Source: Streptomyces liangshanensis
Lineage (GTDB): Bacteria; Actinomycetota; Actinomycetes; Streptomycetales; Streptomycetaceae
Reading direction: 5' to 3'
Assembly (NCBI RefSeq): GCF_011694815.1
Contig: NZ_CP050177.1
Location: 4,565,001 to 4,629,000 of the forward strand
DNA: 64,000 nucleotides
The notes beneath the pieces are model-generated. The model was not told the origin of the DNA and made no database searches. It saw only the letters and a list, made by a program, of their open reading frames with translations. Shown here piece by piece: positions 26,130 through 33,737 of this stretch; the stretch's first letter is position 1, and every line of letters starts with the position of its first letter. Position numbers and translations under genes: made by a program.

Positions 26130-26777
26130 CTACTTCGTGGGCTTCCGGCCCGTGATGCCGAGGTGGACCAACAGCGCCAGGTTCGGCTTCAGTTCGGCCT
26201 GCTTCACACCCCAGCCCTGGAAGCTTTTCTGGTGCGAGGCCACCGAGGCCAGCAGGACGACCAGGGAGCCGGCCAGTGCCGCGGGGCTGACGTCCTTGTC
26301 GACCCGGCCCTTGGACTGGAGCTCCTTCACGGAGTCCGTAAGGGAGTTGGTGACGGAGTTGAGGACCTTCATGCGGATCTTGTTGAACCGCTTGTCCCCC
26401 TCCGCGGCGCCCAGATCGACGACCCTCAGGATCGCGTCGTGCTTGCGCCAGAAGTCGAGGAAACCTTCCACCAGATCTTCCGACGTCTGCCAGCCGGCCT
26501 TCCCGGCCCAGGAGCGGCCGGAGACCAGTCCGGTCAACCCGGTGCCCTCCTTGGCCATTTCCTCGGCGATTTCGAGGACGGCGCCCTCGACATCCGGGAA
26601 GTATTGGTAGAAGGTCGCAGGTGAAGTCCCCGCCTTCCGGGCGACGTCGATGACTTTGACGTCCCGGTACGGCGAGGAGCTGAGCATCTCGCTGAGGCAG
26701 TCGAGCAGCTTCTGCCGCGTCGCCTGGCCGCGTCGACCAGCCACGCGGCCGTCGACGGTGCGTACTTGTCCTGTCAT
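26130..26777 (-). CDS. TetR-family transcriptional regulator
   Basis: A 215-residue regulator. The helix-turn-helix is at about 17-62 (GQATRQKLLDCLSEMLSSSP, VIDVARKAGTSPATFYQYFP), preceded by a basic arm. The C-terminal 150 residues are the ligand-binding and dimerisation domain, with no hint of the ligand. From memory the strongly conserved N-terminal half is typical of a widely conserved Streptomyces TetR protein. A plausible operator lies in the intergenic region at 27007-27022. It is divergent from the glyoxalase-fold gene. Confidence 0.92.
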   Translation of the reverse strand: MTGQVRTVDGRVAGRRGQATRQKLLDCLSEMLSSSPYRDVKVIDVARKAGTSPATFYQYFPDVEGAVLEIAEEMAKEGTGLTGLVSGRSWAGKAGWQTSEDLVEGFLDFWRKHDAILRVVDLGAAEGDKRFNKIRMKVLNSVTNSLTDSVKELQSKGRVDKDVSPAALAGSLVVLLASVASHQKSFQGWGVKQAELKPNLALLVHLGITGRKPTK

Positions 26778-26916
26778 GCCGTCAGCTTACCGACGGGTGA
26801 TCTGAGCGCGATTTGGCCGACTGCAAATGGGGAACCACCCCTTCCGCGCATGGGTCCAGGCACGGGTCCGCGGGGCTCTCGGCACGGCTCCACCGAGACC
26901 TCGCCCCGCAATAGTG

Positions 26917-26950
26917 TTATCAACAGCCTGTGGACAACTTCGGTGGACAA
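26917..26950. promoter_or_regulatory. Cluster of DnaA boxes
   Basis: Three 9-mers are seen. TGTGGACAA at 26929-26937 is a perfect Streptomyces DnaA box (TTGTCCACA) on the minus strand. GGTGGACAA at 26942-26950 has one mismatch. TTATCAACA at 26917-26925 is on the plus strand with two mismatches. The first and third form a near-palindrome with 11-base arms (GTTATCAACAG and CTGTGGACAAC) around one base. Confidence 0.65.
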
Positions 26951-27006
26951 CTTCGCCGCGCGAGGCAAGCGCCACCCGGGGTCGCGTCACAGTAATGGCG
27001 CATATC

Positions 27007-27022
27007 TAGGACATACGTTCTA
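27007..27022. promoter_or_regulatory. Candidate TetR-type operator
   Basis: TAGGAC-ATAC-GTTCTA is an inverted repeat with five of six arm bases matching, in an AT-rich patch between the TetR gene and the gene at 27108. It resembles the arm sequence TAGAAC/GTTCTA seen in several TetR operators. This is inference. Confidence 0.4.
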
Positions 27023-27107
27023 TTTGTCGCCCTGCGCTCCGCCCCGCGCCCCCTTAACTTGGTGTGACGGGCACCACACGCGGAAGCGCACGGAAGGATC
27101 CTGGCTC

Positions 27108-28049
27108 ATGGCCGCATTCGCGGAAGGCACGCCGTGCTGGGTGGATGTGTCGCTCCCCGACCTGGAGGCGGGCAAGCGCTTCTACGGGGACCTCTTCGGC
27201 TGGACCTTCGGCGACGACAGCGGCCCCGCCCACGGGCACTACACCGAGGCCTTCAGCGACGGGAAGCGCGTGGCCGGGCTCGCCGCCAAGCGGGACGGCC
27301 GGATGCCGACCGCCTGGGGCGTCTACTTCGCGACCCCCGACGCCACCGCCCTCAGCCGGACGATCCGGGCCGCGGGCGGCCAGATGGTGCGTGAGCCGAT
27401 GTCCCTGGGGGACTTCGGCGTCGTGGCGCTGGCGGCGGACCCGGCCGGGGCGGTGTTCGGCCTCTGGCAGGCCGGGGACGACACGGGCTTCGAGAAGAAG
27501 GGCCTGCCGGGATCCTTCTGCTGGACCGAGGTCTACACCCGCGACAAGGCGAGCGTGGACCCGTTCTACGAGACCGTCTTCGGCTTCCTCGGTACGGACG
27601 TGTCCGACGACGCGGTGGACTTCCGCATGTGGTCCCCGGCCGGTACGGAACCGGGCCCCGACACCGCGATCGGCGGCCGCAGCGTGATCACCGACGCCTT
27701 CCCGGTGGAGATGCCGGGCCACTTCCTCAGCTACTTCGCGGTCGCCGACTGCGACGCGACGGCCGCGGACGTCGTCCGGCTCGGCGGCCGGGTGACGGCG
27801 CCTCCGTTCGACATCGAGTCCGGGCGGATGGCGGTGGTCAGCGACAACCAGGGCGCGTCCTTCGCCGTACTGGCCGAACCGAAGCCGAAGCCGCAACCGG
27901 AACCGCGACCGGAATCAGAATCGGAATCGGAGTCAGAAGCGGACAAACCCGCCGCGGCGAGCGAGCAGCCCGCGGCGAACGGGAAGCGCGGCGCAAGCGA
28001 CGAAGGCGCCACCGAGGACAACGGCGGGGAAGCCGGCCGATCGGCGTAA
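27108..28049 (+). CDS. VOC (glyoxalase-fold) family protein, two domains
   Basis: A 313-residue protein with two glyoxalase/bleomycin-resistance-type domains (about 8-120 and 135-250), starting CWVDVSLPDLEAGKRFYGDL and CWTEVYTRDKASVDPFYETV. Each can bind a divalent metal in relatives; here the role is unknown. The last 65 residues are a low-complexity acidic tail rich in Glu-Pro, Lys-Pro and Ser-Glu repeats. ATG at 27108 follows GAAGGA eight bases upstream. It is divergent from a TetR gene, a common arrangement in which the repressor controls the neighbour. Confidence 0.85.
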   Translation: MAAFAEGTPCWVDVSLPDLEAGKRFYGDLFGWTFGDDSGPAHGHYTEAFSDGKRVAGLAAKRDGRMPTAWGVYFATPDATALSRTIRAAGGQMVREPMSLGDFGVVALAADPAGAVFGLWQAGDDTGFEKKGLPGSFCWTEVYTRDKASVDPFYETVFGFLGTDVSDDAVDFRMWSPAGTEPGPDTAIGGRSVITDAFPVEMPGHFLSYFAVADCDATAADVVRLGGRVTAPPFDIESGRMAVVSDNQGASFAVLAEPKPKPQPEPRPESESESESEADKPAAASEQPAANGKRGASDEGATEDNGGEAGRSA

Positions 28050-28187
28050 GCACACGCTCCGCATGTTGTCCGGATCGCGGTAGGACACTCCGATCCGCCC
28101 CCGGGTTCGCAACCGATGCCTCCGACAGGAAGAATCAGGGGGCACGGGGCCGTACCTTTGTGGCCCGTACGGGGAGGTGGCAGGCAA

Positions 28188-30632
28188 GTGGAGCAGCTGA
28201 CGCAGCACGACCCGAGGCGTATCGGCCCTTTCGAGGTGCTGGGACGGCTCGGAGCCGGCGGCATGGGGCTGGTCTATCTCGCGCGTTCGGCATCGGGACG
28301 CCGGGTCGCGATCAAGACGGTCCGTACCGAGCTTGCCGAGGACCAGCTGTTCCGGGTCCGCTTCACGCGTGAGGTGGAGGCCGCCCGCGCGGTCAGCGGG
28401 TTCTACACCGCCGCGGTCGTGGACGCCGACCCCCGCGCCGCCGTGCCCTGGCTGGCCACCGCCTACGTACCGGCGCCGTCGCTGGAAGAAATAGTAAATG
28501 AGTGCGGTCCCATGCCGGCCCAGGCCGTGCGCTGGCTGGCCGCGGGCATCGCCGAGGCCCTCCAGTCCATCCACGGCGCCAATCTGGTGCACCGTGACAT
28601 GAAGCCCTCGAACGTCCTGGTGGTCGAGGACGGCCCGCGCGTCATCGACTTCGGCATCGCCTCCGGCGTCTCCAACACCCGCCTGACGATGACCAACGTG
28701 GCCGTCGGCACCCCCGCGTACATGTCGCCCGAGCAGGCCAGGGACTCCCGCAGCGTCACCGGCGCCAGCGACATCTTCTCCCTCGGCTCGACGCTCGTCT
28801 TCGCCGCGACCGGGCACGCGCCCTACCACGGCGGCAATCCGGTCGAGACGGTCTTCATGCTGCTGCGCGAGGGCCCGGACCTGGAAGGCCTGCCGGACGA
28901 GCTGAGACCCCTCATCGACTCCTGCATGCAGATGGACGCCACCCGCCGCCCCACGCCCGCCGACCTCCAGGCGCAGCTGGCCCCGCACCTCTTCGCCTCG
29001 GGCAGCGACGACAGCGGTACGGCGTCGGCCTGGCTGCCGGATCTGGCGACGGCCATGATCGAGCGCCGCAGGGCCGGGGGGCGCGGCCCCGCGCCCGTAC
29101 CGGTACGGCCGCCGGCCCCCGTACCGCCGCCCCCGCCGTCCCGGCCCCCGCACAACCCCGAGTGGGAGTCCGCCTGGCGTCCGGGCAACGACCCGCGCGG
29201 AGGCGGCCCCCGCCCCGCCGCGCCGGGGCCCTTCCCGCCGCCGCACGGCGCGCAGTCCCCCCTGCCCCCGCAGGCCCCGCTGTCCGCCCCGGCCGGCAGC
29301 CCCGTCCGGCTCGCGGGTTCGCCCGTGCCGATCGGGCCGGGCCCCCGGGTCGCGGACGCGCGCGGCGCGGTGGCCGCCGAGGCGGGCCCCGCCACCGGCT
29401 GGATCCGCCCGCCCGCCGGGCTGACCGGCGGGGAACTGCCCACCAGCCCGGTCGTCCCGCCCGTCCCGGCCCCCGCGCAGGCGCCCGACGGCGCGCCGGG
29501 GCGCTGGCGGCCGTGGCGGTTCCGGATGTCGAACGACGTCTGGGGCACGCCGGTCGTCGACGGCGATCTGCTGTACGTGACGTCCTTCGAGGTCCACGCG
29601 CTGGACGTGGCCAGCGGGCGGCGCCAGTTCAAGACGCGCGACGTGGCCTGGGCGATGGCGGTGGCGGAGGGCCGTATCCACGCCTCGGACGGGCCGACGC
29701 TGTACGCCCTCGACGGCCAGGACGGCAGCGAGCGCTGGCGCCTCCAGACCGACGCCTGGGTGTACTCCCTCAAGGTCGACCGCGGCACGGTCGTCACCGG
29801 TACGCGCGGCGGCGGGGTCCAGGCCTGGGACGCGGCCGGCGGGCGGAAGCTGTGGGAGACGACCGGGGCGCAGACGGACTTCGAGACCCCGGAGGCCGGT
29901 CCGGCGATCTTCGACGACACGGTGTATGTGTGGCAGGACGCCCGGCTGCGCGCGCTCGACGCGCGCTCCGGCGCGGAGCGCTGGTCGTACCCCGTCGGGG
30001 ACGCCGCGTCGTGCGGCGGGGTGCCGGTCCGGGTCAGGCCCGCGCCCGACGGGCGGTTGTACGTCTCCGCCGGGACGCGGGTGCTGGCGATCGACGTCGT
30101 GAGCGGCCGGGTGTACTGGCACTTCGAGGCCCCCGCCGTCTTCCTTTCCCCGCCGGCCTTCGCGCCGGGGCCCGCGGTGACGGGCGGCGGGGTGTACCTC
30201 GCGGACTATCTCGGCACGGTGTACGCGCTCGACGCCGCCAACGGCAAGGACCGCTGGCGGATCGCCACCGAGTCCCGGCAGTCCATCGAACCGGTGCTGG
30301 TGGCGGACGGCAACGTCCACGTCGGCAGCGGCAGCGCGCTCTACACGCTGGACGCGGTGACGGGCACGCCGAAGTGGCGGTTCGCGGCGGGTGGCGAGGT
30401 GATCGGCGCGCCGGTCGTGGCGGACGGCAGGCTCCACTTCGGCTCGGCCGACCACGTGCTGTACACGCTGGACGCGAGCGGCGGCCAACTGCGCTGGAAG
30501 CTGGCGACGGGCGGGGAGATCACGGGGTCGCCGGTGGCGCGGCGGGGCGTGGTGTACGCGTGCAGCAAGGACCGCTGCGTGTACGCGCTGGACGCGGTGA
30601 AGGGGACGGCGACGGGGCGCGGGGGGCGCTAG
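28188..30632 (+). CDS. afsK: Serine/threonine protein kinase AfsK
   Basis: An 814-residue kinase. The catalytic domain lies at about 14-275. The glycine loop is GRLGAGGMGLVY, the ATP lysine is Lys43 (VAIKT), the catalytic loop is HRDMKPSN with Asp137, the DFG is at 154-156, and the activation loop RLTMTNVAVGTPAYMSPEQ contains Thr167. That Thr corresponds by eye to the autophosphorylated activation-loop Thr reported for S. coelicolor AfsK. A Pro-rich linker of about 150 residues leads to C-terminal PQQ-type beta-propeller repeats (LYALDGQDGSERW, VYALDAANGKDRW). No transmembrane helix is seen. AfsK phosphorylates AfsR and polarity proteins and controls secondary metabolism. GTG start after GGGGAGG. 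A rare AT-rich codon run lies at 28484-28503. Confidence 0.95.
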   Translation: MEQLTQHDPRRIGPFEVLGRLGAGGMGLVYLARSASGRRVAIKTVRTELAEDQLFRVRFTREVEAARAVSGFYTAAVVDADPRAAVPWLATAYVPAPSLEEIVNECGPMPAQAVRWLAAGIAEALQSIHGANLVHRDMKPSNVLVVEDGPRVIDFGIASGVSNTRLTMTNVAVGTPAYMSPEQARDSRSVTGASDIFSLGSTLVFAATGHAPYHGGNPVETVFMLLREGPDLEGLPDELRPLIDSCMQMDATRRPTPADLQAQLAPHLFASGSDDSGTASAWLPDLATAMIERRRAGGRGPAPVPVRPPAPVPPPPPSRPPHNPEWESAWRPGNDPRGGGPRPAAPGPFPPPHGAQSPLPPQAPLSAPAGSPVRLAGSPVPIGPGPRVADARGAVAAEAGPATGWIRPPAGLTGGELPTSPVVPPVPAPAQAPDGAPGRWRPWRFRMSNDVWGTPVVDGDLLYVTSFEVHALDVASGRRQFKTRDVAWAMAVAEGRIHASDGPTLYALDGQDGSERWRLQTDAWVYSLKVDRGTVVTGTRGGGVQAWDAAGGRKLWETTGAQTDFETPEAGPAIFDDTVYVWQDARLRALDARSGAERWSYPVGDAASCGGVPVRVRPAPDGRLYVSAGTRVLAIDVVSGRVYWHFEAPAVFLSPPAFAPGPAVTGGGVYLADYLGTVYALDAANGKDRWRIATESRQSIEPVLVADGNVHVGSGSALYTLDAVTGTPKWRFAAGGEVIGAPVVADGRLHFGSADHVLYTLDASGGQLRWKLATGGEITGSPVARRGVVYACSKDRCVYALDAVKGTATGRGGR

Positions 30633-30725
30633 AGGGTACGGATTGGGCCCCGCTGCGCGTGGGGCGCTAGACGGTACGCACCGGGCCCTGCTGCGCGTGG
30701 GGCGCGCCGGACCGTACCGAGCGTC
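30626..30725. repeat. Imperfect 38-base tandem repeat over the afsK stop codon
   Basis: GCGCTAGA(G/C)GGTACG at 30626 recurs at 30664, each followed by GGGCC and GCTGCGCGTGGG, and a third partial copy starts near 30699. The afsK TAG stop lies in copy one. The downstream stretch to 31102 holds further GC-rich repeats (GGGCGCACCGGTCC) at about 30868-30905 and no gene that I can support. Confidence 0.55.
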
Positions 30726-31102
30726 CGGGCGCTCTGGCGGTGGTCGCGGAGTGCCCGCGTCGACCGCGGGCGGCCGGGACCGCCGACGGGCGGTGCCCGG
30801 TACGGGATCCGGCAGCGGCCACGCACGGCGAGGCGCCCGAGGCCCTGGCCGGCCACCGGCCCACCGGGCCCGGGCGCACCGGTCCCGGGCGCACCGGTCC
30901 GGGCGCACCGCTTCCCGGCCCAGGTCCCCGCCCCGCCGCACCCCGCTTCCGGCCCGTGCGCGGGCCCGGGCCCGTGCCCGAGCGGGCAGTGTCTCGTGGT
31001 CTTGTGCGGTACGGCGTCCGCGGCCGCGTCGTGCACCTCGTCCGCCGGCGCCACCCGCGGGCGCCCGGGTCGGGCACGCCTGAGCACCGACCCGGTTCGC
31101 GC

Positions 31103-32026
31103 TCATTCCGCGGGTCTGCGTGACTCCCTCAGCTCGCGGGAGATGCCCCAGGCGTCCGCGACGGGACCGACGTGACCCAGCTTGTCGGGGTTCAGCACCA
31201 GGCGGATCGTCTGGATCCGCCCGTCGAGCACATCGAGCCCCAGCGTGTGCAGGACCTTCCCGTCCCGGTCGCGGAAGATCGCGCCGGGCCGACCGTTGAT
31301 CACGTGGGGCTCGGAGGTGACGTCGATGCGGGCCATCGCAGGGAAGACAGCGGCCAGCAGCCGGGCCACCTTCTCCGCGCCGATGATCGACCTGGCCAGC
31401 TGCGGGGCCTTGCCACCGGCGTCGCCTGCCAGGGAGACATCGGCGGCGAGCAGTTGCTGCAGGCCGTCGACCTCGCCCTCGCGCAGCGCCTCGAAGAACC
31501 GGTCGGCGAGCTCCTCGCGCTCCTTGCGGTCGGCTTCGAAGCGTGGCCGGCCCGCCTTCATGTGCCGGCGGGCCCGTACCGCGAGCTGGCGGCACGCGTC
31601 CTCCGACCGCCCGACCGCCGAGGCGACCTCGGGGAAGCCGAAGTCGAACACCTCGCGCAGCACGAAGACCGCGCGTTCCAGCGGACTGAGCCGCTCCAGC
31701 AGCAACAGGGCCGCCGTCGACACCGAGTCGGCCAGCTCGGCCGAGCGCGCCGGGTCCTCGTAGGGATCGGCGAGCAGCGGCTCCGGGAACCACGGCCCGA
31801 CGTACTCCTCCCGCCGGACGCGCGCCGAGCGCAGCACGTCGATCGAGATCCGGGTGACCACGGCCGACAGGAAGGACTTGGCCGACCTGGGCCGCGTCGG
31901 GGCGGCCTCGAAGCGCAGCCAGGTCTCCTGAACCGCGTCCTCGGCCTCGGTGACGCTGCCCAGGATCCGGTAGGCGATCGAGAACAACAGCGGTCGCAGT
32001 TCGGCGAACTCCTCGACCCTGCCCAC
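31103..32026 (-). CDS. ECF41-type RNA polymerase sigma factor (SigJ-like)
   Basis: A 307-residue sigma factor of the ECF41 group. Region 2 (EEFAELRPLLFSIAYRILGS, AEDAVQETWLRF) and region 4 (AVFVLREVFDFGFPEVASAVG) are followed by the group-specific C-terminal SnoaL-like extension. The interdomain motif is GPWFPEPLL and the end carries NPDKL. The extension acts as a built-in regulator of activity in this group, replacing a separate anti-sigma factor. The expected partner, a carboxymuconolactone-decarboxylase protein, is directly upstream. ATG at 32074 is possible, but the GTG at 32026 has GGAGAGGGG at good distance, and the upstream bases are a simple GGACGGAGAG-type repeat. Confidence 0.87.
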   Translation of the reverse strand: MGRVEEFAELRPLLFSIAYRILGSVTEAEDAVQETWLRFEAAPTRPRSAKSFLSAVVTRISIDVLRSARVRREEYVGPWFPEPLLADPYEDPARSAELADSVSTAALLLLERLSPLERAVFVLREVFDFGFPEVASAVGRSEDACRQLAVRARRHMKAGRPRFEADRKEREELADRFFEALREGEVDGLQQLLAADVSLAGDAGGKAPQLARSIIGAEKVARLLAAVFPAMARIDVTSEPHVINGRPGAIFRDRDGKVLHTLGLDVLDGRIQTIRLVLNPDKLGHVGPVADAWGISRELRESRRPAE

Positions 32027-32077
32027 AACCTGACCCCTCTCCGTCCGTCCCTCTCCGTCCCTCCGTACCTCCATGTT

Positions 32078-32551
32078 TCAGTGCCACCCCCCGGGCTGGT
32101 AGTCGCCTCCGGGCTGCCGGGTGATGATGTTCATCCGGTTCGCCAGGTTCATGAAGCTGACCAGCAACACCAGCGCGGCGAGCTGCTGTTGGTCGTAGTG
32201 CTTGGCGGCTTTCGCCCATACCTCGTCGCTGACGCCCGGGGCCGCGTCCGCGAGCCGGGTTCCCGCCTCGGCCAGCTCCAGCGCGGCCCGCTCGGCGTCG
32301 GTGAAGACCGTGGCCTCCGGCCACGCCGCCACCAGACCCAGCCGTACCGGGTCCTCGCCGGCGCCGAGGGCCTCCTTGATGTGCATGTCGAGGCAGGCGG
32401 CGCAGCCGTTGATCTGGCTCACCCGCACCGACACGAGTTCCTGCGTGGTGATCGGCAGCGCCGTGTCCCTGAGCGCCTTGCCCGCCGACATCAGGTACTT
32501 GAGGGCCTTGCCGGTGGTCGGCTCGGCCATGAAGTCCAGTCGTGCGTCCAT
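32078..32551 (-). CDS. Carboxymuconolactone decarboxylase (AhpD-like) family protein
   Basis: A 157-residue all-helical AhpD-fold protein with the redox motif INGCAACLDMHIKEAL (CxxC then His). Members act as peroxidase-like or decarboxylase enzymes. This one belongs to the set found next to ECF41 sigma genes and is a likely member of that regulon. ATG at 32551 follows GGAGGA. The sigma gene starts within about 50 bases of its stop, so the two form an operon. The transcript may be controlled by the sigma factor itself. Confidence 0.92.
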   Translation of the reverse strand: MDARLDFMAEPTTGKALKYLMSAGKALRDTALPITTQELVSVRVSQINGCAACLDMHIKEALGAGEDPVRLGLVAAWPEATVFTDAERAALELAEAGTRLADAAPGVSDEVWAKAAKHYDQQQLAALVLLVSFMNLANRMNIITRQPGGDYQPGGWH

Positions 32552-32683
32552 GGTGTGTGTTCCTCCGTGGTTGTGAGTGGTTACACACCCGAGACGAGGA
32601 AGCCCGCCGCCCAGTGACATGGCAGAATCGTGACCTGCGTCACTAGGTGACGGGCAAGGATTACGGGGGAGTTGAGAAAGAAC

Positions 32684-33214
32684 GTGATACGCCGACGTCT
32701 GAAGTTCGCGGCCGTACTGGTCGCGGTGGTCCTGGCCCTGACGGGCTTCTCGTCGGGCCACGGCAAGAGCAGGGGATCGAGCGGGTCGAGCGGGTCGGGC
32801 GGGTCGAGTGGTGACAGCGGGGGAGGCTGCTCCAACTCGAAGAAGAGCAACGGTTCGTACGGCGGCACCCACTCCGATTCGGATACGGACTACTCGTACG
32901 ACAACACCCCCACCGCCAAGGCGACTTCGGGGAACGACGTCGTGGCCGAGGTCATCACGTGCGTCCGCAGGGCGGCGGGCAAGCGGAAGGCCGTCACGTA
33001 CGCGACGGTACGGGTCCAGGCCCCGACCGGCACCACGGCGACCTACGAGGTCGACGTGGACTTCCGCGGCGCGTCGGGCGCGGTGCTCGACAACGCGGAC
33101 ACCGAAGTGACCCTGGACAGCGGGGAGTCCACGACGGTACGAATCCCGATGGAGACCCCGAGCACCCTCAGGAACGTCACCGGTTGCAAGGCGACAGCCC
33201 GCGTCGCGAGCTGA
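32684..33214 (+). CDS. Small secreted Ser/Gly-rich protein
   Basis: A protein of about 176 residues with an N-terminal signal segment (FAAVLVAVVLALTGFSSG). A Ser/Gly-rich low-complexity linker follows, containing one Cys (GGGCSNSKKS). The C-terminal domain of about 100 residues has beta-rich sequence ending NVTGCKATARVAS. The two remaining Cys (ITCVRR and VTGCK) could form a disulfide. The function is unknown to me. TTG at 32672 is also in frame, but GGGGGA abuts it, so GTG at 32684 is preferred. The gene lies inside the afs locus, convergent with afsS. Confidence 0.7.
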   Translation: MIRRRLKFAAVLVAVVLALTGFSSGHGKSRGSSGSSGSGGSSGDSGGGCSNSKKSNGSYGGTHSDSDTDYSYDNTPTAKATSGNDVVAEVITCVRRAAGKRKAVTYATVRVQAPTGTTATYEVDVDFRGASGAVLDNADTEVTLDSGESTTVRIPMETPSTLRNVTGCKATARVAS

Positions 33215-33238
33215 GCGCGCACGGGCGCACGGACGAAC

Positions 33239-33275
33239 GGCTGAGGGGCCGGGCTCACCGCCCGGCCCCTCAGCC
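33239..33275. terminator. Strong hairpin terminator
   Basis: Perfect 16-base stem (GGCTGAGGGGCCGGGC and its complement) with a five-base loop, 25 bases after the secreted-protein stop and before the convergent afsS. Probably acts on both transcripts. Confidence 0.8.
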
Positions 33276-33362
33276 GTCCCCCTACCTCGTACGCCACGCA
33301 CAGAACGGCCGCGACGGCCCCCCCTCCGCGCCGCCGCGGCCGTTCCTCCCCCGTCGGAGTTG

Positions 33363-33536
33363 TCAGCCCTTGGGCGGAACGGGCGCGTGATTGTCGCCCT
33401 GCGTCGTCGCCGTACCGGTCCCCTTCGTGGGTGCCACCGGTGCGTGGTTGTCCAAGGGCTTCGGACCGTCGCCCACCGGCGGTGCGGGCGCGTGGTTGTC
33501 CATCGTGACGATCTCTTCGTTGTTCTCGGCAGTCAT
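33363..33536 (-). CDS. afsS: AfsS, small activator of secondary metabolism
   Basis: A 57-residue peptide built on three imperfect repeats: TMDNHAPAPP (11-20), PLDNHAPVAP (27-36) and QGDNHAPVPP (46-55). The known AfsS of S. coelicolor is a small protein with repeated T-x-x-DNHMPxxPA units, so the DNH-x-P core and position next to afsR support the call. Here Ala replaces Met in each repeat. AfsS is the target of AfsR and raises expression of pathway regulators by an unknown mechanism. ATG at 33536 follows GGGGAGA. It is transcribed in the same direction as afsR from its own promoter region of about 200 bases. Confidence 0.88.
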   Translation of the reverse strand: MTAENNEEIVTMDNHAPAPPVGDGPKPLDNHAPVAPTKGTGTATTQGDNHAPVPPKG

Positions 33537-33688
33537 CGAAGTCTCCCCTTGTTTCGGTGGCGCTGTTGGGGGGACCCCTGACCGGCAACTCCCCCGGGTG
33601 TCGCCGGTCAAGGATCCAGGAGGCTCACTCGAACCGAGCGGTCCCCAGGCGACTCGTCTGCCCCCCGACGCGACGAATCGACACACTG

Positions 33689-33721
33689 AGCATGTCGGGT
33701 GAGCATAAACATTCGATGAAT
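33689..33721 (-). promoter_or_regulatory. Candidate AfsR-binding promoter of afsS
   Basis: Reading the minus strand, ATTCATC (33721-33715) and GTTTATG (33710-33704) form heptamer direct repeats 11 bases apart. A possible -10 box, CATGCT, is at 33694-33689, nine bases after the second repeat. SARP proteins bind such heptamers over the -35 region, one helical turn apart. The site begins 17 bases after the afsR stop. Confidence 0.55.
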
Positions 33722-33737
33722 GCCCAGGTCAAGGCTC

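Noticed and set aside
27933..32588. 1551-codon minus-strand open frame
   Set aside because: It is antisense to afsK and covers the ECF41 sigma gene in another frame. Composition is Arg/Pro/Gly noise and no domain is seen.
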